Source of the DNA: DATBFG01 sp036558645
Lineage (GTDB): Bacteria > Acidobacteriota > Terriglobia > Terriglobales > Acidobacteriaceae
Assembly (NCBI GenBank): GCA_036558645.1
Contig: DATBFG010000075.1
Span: 1-18,046, forward strand
DNA length: 18,046 nt
Direction of reading: 5' to 3'
Below, in pieces: positions 15,035 through 18,046 of the stretch. How positions within the stretch are numbered: the first letter of the stretch is position 1; each line of letters begins with the position of its first letter. Position numbers and translations under genes: made by a program. Under the pieces are notes generated by a model that was not told where the DNA came from, did no database searches, and saw only the letters and a list, made by a program, of their open reading frames with translations.

Positions 15035-16336
15035 TCAGCCTTGCTCCAGCATGCGGATGTAATCGATGACTGACTCGGACCAGCCGTCGATGTGCGTCCA
15101 CTTGCCGTACCCCACGCCGTTTTTGTAGCTGGCCACGTTGATCACGTACCCTTTCGCCTTGGGATGAGGAACGCGATCGTGCGCCTGCTCGTCGGTAATG
15201 ACAATCAGGCGGTCGAAGCGCTCTTTCCTATTCAGCCACTCAACGGCATCGCCGAGCATCGTGCTGTTATGTGACTGCGAAACGTCAATGGCATCGCGCA
15301 GGGCGAAGCCACGACGTGCCGGTACTTCGACGATGCGGTCAGAAAACGAGTAGACCGCAACCTTCTCGCCGATCTCGCGCAGCAATACCGCCAGTCCGTA
15401 TGCCGCGTCGGTTCGCTGCATCTCCGAGCGACGTGAGAGAGGAGCGATCATCGAGCCAGAAACGTCTACCAGCACGATGGTCTTCCCTGCCAGCTTCTCG
15501 TGTTCGCGAACCGAAGCCAGCATTGCCTGTTCAAGCGCGTCTTCCCACTGCGGAGCGTAGCGTGCCGCGGCAAGAAAGCGGAACGGCAACACGCGCTGCG
15601 TCTTCATCGAGCGCAACGCCGAGAGAACCAGATCCTCGTCCACGCCTGCTTCCTTCATATTGCGCAGGTTGCGGAGAAGAGCCAACGCTCCCAGCTTGTT
15701 CTCCTCAACCAGGCGATGCCAGGCATCACGCTTGCCGGCTCCGGATGAGAGAGCAACCTCCCAAGTATCCGGAACCGCCAGGCGTCCCCAGATCAGCTTC
15801 TTCCACATACCAGCCTGCTCCGCATTGCGGGGCTTGGCGTGACAGAGAAAGAGCACGTCGCGCAGTTTGATCGGTCCACCGCGATCGTACTTGGCCAGCT
15901 GATACTCGTCGAACTTAGGGAAGGCCGCAGCCAGTCCCTTCTTTACCTGACCGGAGAGCGGCACACGTCCATCCTTCCAGTAGATAGCGACGAACTCGGC
16001 AAGCTCATCGGCGCGTTGGATGACACTTGCAAGCGTATCGGCGACAAATTGCCGATGCGTTGCGTGACGGGCCATCTCGCGCACGAGCAGCAACGGTGCG
16101 TGACGCAACCTCATCTGCTCGCGTGCTTCGATGGCAAGTGCAGCGACCTTCTCGGCAGCAACCTTCGGCACCAGCTCGGCGATACGGCCGGCGATCTCGA
16201 CTCCGTCCTCGTAAAATTGCGACTCCCAGAGCAGGCAGGCGAGTACCGAACGCCGCAATTGAAGTTCCGGCGAGATGTGCCGTGCCGGAGCGCCTTCGTG
16301 AGTGCGAGGGCCAAAAAGCGTGTTGAGTCGAGACAT
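15035..16336 (-). CDS. rsr: Ro60/Rsr homologue: TROVE domain + vWA RNA-binding protein
   Basis: Ro60 proteins are ring-shaped RNA-binding proteins that hold misfolded or decaying RNAs and Y RNAs; bacterial Rsr works with exonucleases such as PNPase in RNA turnover and stress survival. The 433-residue product is of family length. It has an alpha-helical repeat (TROVE) region (about 20-275) and a C-terminal vWA domain (about 285-433) with a complete MIDAS metal site: D291-x-S293-x-S295 in VDVSGSM, T359 in 'NSTMLGD' and D382 in 'VITDEQ'. The ATG at 16336 is chosen because AGGAGA precedes it at ideal spacing; the frame stays open to 16357 but without such a site. It follows two same-strand Cys-rich genes after 97 bases. 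No rtcB, rtcA or rtcR gene, frequent partners elsewhere, is visible in the window. Confidence 0.95.
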   Translation of the reverse strand: MSRLNTLFGPRTHEGAPARHISPELQLRRSVLACLLWESQFYEDGVEIAGRIAELVPKVAAEKVAALAIEAREQMRLRHAPLLLVREMARHATHRQFVADTLASVIQRADELAEFVAIYWKDGRVPLSGQVKKGLAAAFPKFDEYQLAKYDRGGPIKLRDVLFLCHAKPRNAEQAGMWKKLIWGRLAVPDTWEVALSSGAGKRDAWHRLVEENKLGALALLRNLRNMKEAGVDEDLVLSALRSMKTQRVLPFRFLAAARYAPQWEDALEQAMLASVREHEKLAGKTIVLVDVSGSMIAPLSRRSEMQRTDAAYGLAVLLREIGEKVAVYSFSDRIVEVPARRGFALRDAIDVSQSHNSTMLGDAVEWLNRKERFDRLIVITDEQAHDRVPHPKAKGYVINVASYKNGVGYGKWTHIDGWSESVIDYIRMLEQG

Positions 16337-16360
16337 GGTAGTTCTCCTGGTCGTCAATTT

Positions 16361-16372
16361 CAGTCGTCAGTC
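16361..16372. repeat. 12-bp repeat CAGTCGTCAGTC, inverted copy at 99-110
   Basis: CAGTCGTCAGTC here, just upstream of the Ro60 gene's ribosome-binding site, is the exact reverse complement of GACTGACGACTG at 99-110. Both copies sit in longer, related GACT-type low-complexity sequence (16359-16377 and 81-110). Confidence 0.6.
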
Positions 16373-16433
16373 TTCAACTAACGGCAGATTACATTTGGCA
16401 TTTGGTCAACAGCGGCCGACCGCTGGTTCCGGA

Positions 16434-16706
16434 CTAAGCCTCGGCTGCCGGTTGGGTAGTAAAACCAATCTGAACCAGCCGAGATGGGGTGCCTCGGTCG
16501 ACGTAGTCGGTGCAGTACATTACGTCAATCTGAACTGGACGGACCACCGCCCCGAACGTGCAGAACACGGCGTTGTGGCCACGCATCCCGTACTGCATGT
16601 GCACGAATGAACACTGCGAACAGAGGCCACGTGTCTTCGAGGTTTGCATCCGGCGCACAGTTCGAATAAGGGCAAAAAGGATGACATATAGCACAGCTGA
16701 GAGCAT
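16434..16706 (-). CDS. Membrane-anchored four-cysteine mini-protein (paralogue of 16728-17057)
   Basis: The 90-residue protein has one N-terminal hydrophobic helix (about 3-15, then positive residues R15, R18, R19), followed by a compact Cys-rich domain. C29-x2-C32, C49 and C65 have the spacing CxxC-x16-C-x15-C, with conserved 'F.H.Q.G', 'C.fG' and 'CTDY.dR..P'. The four cysteines look like a zinc-ribbon-type site or iron-sulfur ligands. ATG 16706 has an excellent ribosome-binding site (AAAGGAGA). It starts 21 bases after the related upstream gene and is followed by the Ro60 gene, all on one strand, suggesting an operon. I associate this Cys pattern with uncharacterised acidobacterial small proteins; no function is known to me. 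Confidence 0.8.
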   Translation of the reverse strand: MLSAVLYVILFALIRTVRRMQTSKTRGLCSQCSFVHMQYGMRGHNAVFCTFGAVVRPVQIDVMYCTDYVDRGTPSRLVQIGFTTQPAAEA

Positions 16707-16727
16707 CGTGATCTCCTTTCTTCACGG

Positions 16728-17057
16728 CTATTCCATGATTGAAACAGCGTCCTCATCTTCCCCTTCGGTCACGAAACCCATACCAGAGAAGCCTCCGACC
16801 TTTCGCTTTGGCTCTGAGGGAATGATCAGTGCGATCTCTTCCATCTCCTTGCGGGTGGGCATGGTGCGATTCAAGTAGTCCGTGCAGTCACGGACCTTGA
16901 ACTTAACTGGATGTGCAGGATAGCCGTACAAGCACATTATTGCTTCCTCGCTTTCGCGAAATCCTCTTTGGACGTGTGCCCAGTAGCAGCTGCGGCAAAG
17001 TGACTCGCCATCCGCAGGTCTTGTGATCACGATAAGCTGGTTGTCGTTCATGGCCAT
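16728..17057 (-). CDS. Soluble four-cysteine mini-protein, first gene of the Ro60 cluster
   Basis: The 109-residue protein has no membrane helix. C21-x2-C24, C42 and C58 give CxxC-x17-C-x15-C, nearly identical in spacing to the next gene, and it shares 'W.H.Q.G', 'C.yG', 'HPVKFKV' (compare 'RPVQIDV') and 'CTDYlnR.mP'. A charged helix 'TRKEMEEIALII' and an acidic tail follow. The similarity shows a local duplication, with one copy gaining or losing a membrane anchor. Zinc binding is the likely role of the cysteines; partner or nucleic-acid binding is open. The ATG at 17057 has no strong ribosome-binding site. The region immediately upstream is the structured 17118-17240 segment, which would lie in its promoter or leader if transcription runs on this strand. 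Confidence 0.8.
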   Translation of the reverse strand: MAMNDNQLIVITRPADGESLCRSCYWAHVQRGFRESEEAIMCLYGYPAHPVKFKVRDCTDYLNRTMPTRKEMEEIALIIPSEPKRKVGGFSGMGFVTEGEDEDAVSIME

Positions 17058-17117
17058 GTTTCTAGTCGTTCATTTATTAAGACGTCACAGAGTCTAGTTA
17101 CTCGCCGGGGAACGGGC

Positions 17118-17240
17118 GAAAAGAGTCGAGGCTGAACTCTTGAGGTATCTTGTGCATCGGGGCTACGCCCCCATCCCTCAAGTTAGAAGCCCCGGCAGGT
17201 TGCCGCCCTGCTGGTCGTTGGAGGCGAAGTAACTCTTTTC
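17118..17240. ncRNA. Candidate structured RNA A: three-way junction
   Basis: A perfect 9-bp helix GAAAAGAGT (17118-17126) / ACTCTTTTC (17232-17240) encloses two arms. Arm 1 is CTTGAGG (17139-17145) / CCTCAAG (17176-17182), capped by GGGGC-TAC-GCCCC (17159-17171). Arm 2 is CCGGCAGG (17192-17199) / CCTGCTGG (17207-17214), with a seven-base loop and one G-U pair. A further hairpin TCGCC/GGCGA (17102-17119) abuts it. AAGAGT (17121-17126) can instead pair locally with ACTCTT (17136-17141), which would break both the closing helix and arm 1, so a switch is conceivable. The strand is unknown. It could be an ncRNA, a leader of the minus-strand Cys-rich/Ro60 genes, or a repeated palindromic element. 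Confidence 0.45.
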
Positions 17241-17447
17241 TTTCACCACCGGCGAATAAGTTAAAGTCGTGGACTCTACCCGTCTGAAAATTGCTGGTAA
17301 ACAAGACAAATGCAGAGGCCAGAGCCCAGCGACTGCAAAAAACTGTGTGACATGGTTGCAATCCTGCTCTTCCCAAAACTCACACGAGATCTGGGCTCCG
17401 GAAAGAACCGTACACACGAAACAACGATGGCCAGGGAACATGCGGTC

Positions 17448-17500
17448 ACGGCACGGGCTTACGCCCGACGAGGAGTTGAACCTCACGACCCGAAGGCCGT
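17448..17500 (-). ncRNA. Candidate structured RNA B: small junction with T-arm-like hairpin
   Basis: ACGGC (17448-17452) pairs with GCCGT (17496-17500), enclosing the hairpin CGGGC-TTAC-GCCCG (17454-17467) and the 4-bp stem GAGG/CCTC (17470-17484). Read on the minus strand, the latter is GAGG-TTCAACT-CCTC. Its seven-base loop matches the tRNA T-loop consensus TTCRANY, and the stem has adjoining wobble pairs. No matching acceptor, D or anticodon arms could be assembled, so it is not a tRNA. T-arm-like modules occur in YrlA-type bacterial Y RNAs, which is the reason for interest next to a Ro60 gene. Confidence 0.3.
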
Positions 17501-17673
17501 TTCGCCGAAGAAGTATCCGTAACCTTTCACCACTGGCCCTGTGAAGTTAGGGCTGGGGGGATCGGCGGCAGCGGCTGTTTACGCGCTACAAGCGATGAAA
17601 CCGCGGCCTTCGCCACCCAGCGGAACCAATGATTTGCGTTGAAAGAGCGCCGAGATCAGTTGGCGCGATCGAC

Positions 17674-17757
17674 GGACGCCCTAAAGCTAGGTCGACGGGA
17701 TGGTCGTCCTAAGCTACGCAACGGAATGTGCGTTTTCGTATCCAACTATAGGCGTCC
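17674..17757. ncRNA. Candidate structured RNA C: 84-nt junction closed by a 7-bp end helix
   Basis: GGACGCC (17674-17680) and GGCGTCC (17751-17757) form a perfect end helix. Inside is a long imperfect arm: AGCTAGG and CGAC (17685-17696) pair with GTCG, CCT and AGCT (17703-17715), with one T-T mismatch, one bulged A and a six-base loop. A second arm, ACGCA/TGCGT (17716-17733), abuts it directly. About 17 unpaired bases precede the closing strand, and TTTCT follows on the plus strand. Size and end-to-end pairing are Y-RNA-like, but I cannot identify the conserved Ro-binding sequence, and the strand is undecided. Confidence 0.4.
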
Positions 17758-17889
17758 TTTCTGTAAAGGATGATCGAAGATGCCACATGTGCAGGAATTT
17801 TGCAAGAAGAAAGTAGAAGAAAAGTTCTTGTAGTTAGAACTTGAGGAGAAAGGGTGTTGTAGCTGTGGCGAGCAATTTATGTATGATAA

Positions 17890-17903
17890 GCACTCATGAG
17901 TGC
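17890..17903. promoter_or_regulatory. Perfect 14-bp palindrome, candidate operator
   Basis: GCACTCATGAGTGC is fully self-complementary and directly follows TATGAT (17883-17888), a good -10 match; the only -35 candidate, TTGTAG, is 19 bases upstream of it. A dimeric repressor could bind here to control a gene beyond the right edge of the window. No such gene or regulator is seen. Confidence 0.3.
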
Positions 17904-18046
17904 GCCAGGAAGCGCGCAAAACAGACACCTTCGCCGCGTACACGCGCAACGGCCGGCTCAGAGTAACAATATCTTGCGGAGTTAGCGGTGTTTCCTGGCA
18001 AGTAGCGACACTATTTTTCCGACGCCGTCTTCGCCCACTTCGCCAA

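Larger units (their letters stand above)
17058..18046. other. About 1 kb without a convincing gene, rich in RNA-like secondary structure
   Basis: No ORF here has family features or a good ribosome-binding site. Three separate multi-helix folds can be drawn (17102-17240, 17448-17500, 17674-17757), plus hairpins at 17647-17666 (GCGCC/GGCGC) and 17822-17842 (AAGTTCT/AGAACTT) and a palindrome at 17890-17903. One short plus-strand frame (17427-17522, 31 residues, basic, ending PKKYP) is possible but has no ribosome-binding site and overlaps the middle fold. The last 140 bases may be the upstream region of a gene beyond the window. Confidence 0.55.

Noticed and set aside
17098..17376. 92-residue minus-strand ORF across structured element A
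   Set aside because: No ribosome-binding site, no family features, low-complexity composition; open frame probably reflects the GC-rich paired sequence.
17427..17522. 31-residue plus-strand basic mini-protein ending PKKYP
   Set aside because: Looks mildly coding but has no ribosome-binding site and overlaps fold B; not supportable alone.
17430..17560. Complete tRNA on the minus strand
   Set aside because: Only the T-arm-like hairpin fits; no acceptor, D-arm or anticodon arm could be matched.
17541..17759. Two adjacent plus-strand frames that could be joined by a frameshift (KERRDQLARSTDALKLG region)
   Set aside because: Each is short, start codons are poor, and the second overlaps the paired 84-nt element; no family recognised.

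Overview
The window most resembles an Acidobacteriota chromosome (Terriglobia/Koribacter-like). This is an inference from gene style and content: moderately GC-rich DNA, many secreted or lipid-anchored proteins, beta-propellers, a matrixin-type protease, and small Cys-rich proteins of a kind I associate with that phylum. No rRNA, complete tRNA, CRISPR array, transposase or phage gene is recognisable. It reads as ordinary chromosome with one unusual end.

Layout. (1) 1-336: a gene-poor edge with a strong hairpin and short repeats. (2) 337-1295, minus: a small helical protein followed by an RlpA/SPOR cell-wall lipoprotein that has no normal start codon. (3) 1503-1964, plus: an NTF2-like lipoprotein. 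(4) 1986-4017, minus: three genes joined by stop/start overlaps (Ig-like lipoprotein, secreted protein, secreted matrixin-type metalloprotease). (5) 4151-7473, plus: mutY, a thioredoxin-fold peroxiredoxin/TlpA-like protein and an exported M28 aminopeptidase. (6) 7529-8814, minus: exported methionine sulfoxide reductases MsrA and MsrB. (7) 9044-9301, plus: a GlsB/YeaQ-type membrane protein. (8) 9422-10984, minus: a GT-C-like polytopic membrane protein. (9) 11193-12497, plus: an exported PQQ-repeat beta-propeller. (10) 12538-13176, minus: a four-helix membrane protein. (11) 13177-14107: a gap holding two small minus-strand candidates, one a two-helix membrane ORF interrupted by an in-frame TGA. 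(12) 14108-14965, plus: an exported protein with 46-residue repeats.

The most interesting part is 15035-18046. A Ro60/Rsr homologue (TROVE plus vWA) is preceded on the same strand by two adjacent, mutually paralogous four-cysteine mini-proteins, the second with an N-terminal membrane helix. Upstream of these lies about 1 kb without a convincing gene. It contains three separate, well-formed potential RNA folds: a three-way junction closed by a perfect 9-bp helix, a small junction with a tRNA T-arm-like loop on the minus strand, and an 84-nt junction closed by a perfect 7-bp helix. Bacterial Ro proteins act with Y RNAs, often encoded nearby, so this is a good candidate for a Ro-RNP locus with unfamiliar accessory proteins. 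The RNA assignments are structural inferences made by eye. I saw no diagnostic Ro-binding sequence, and neither expression nor strand is known.
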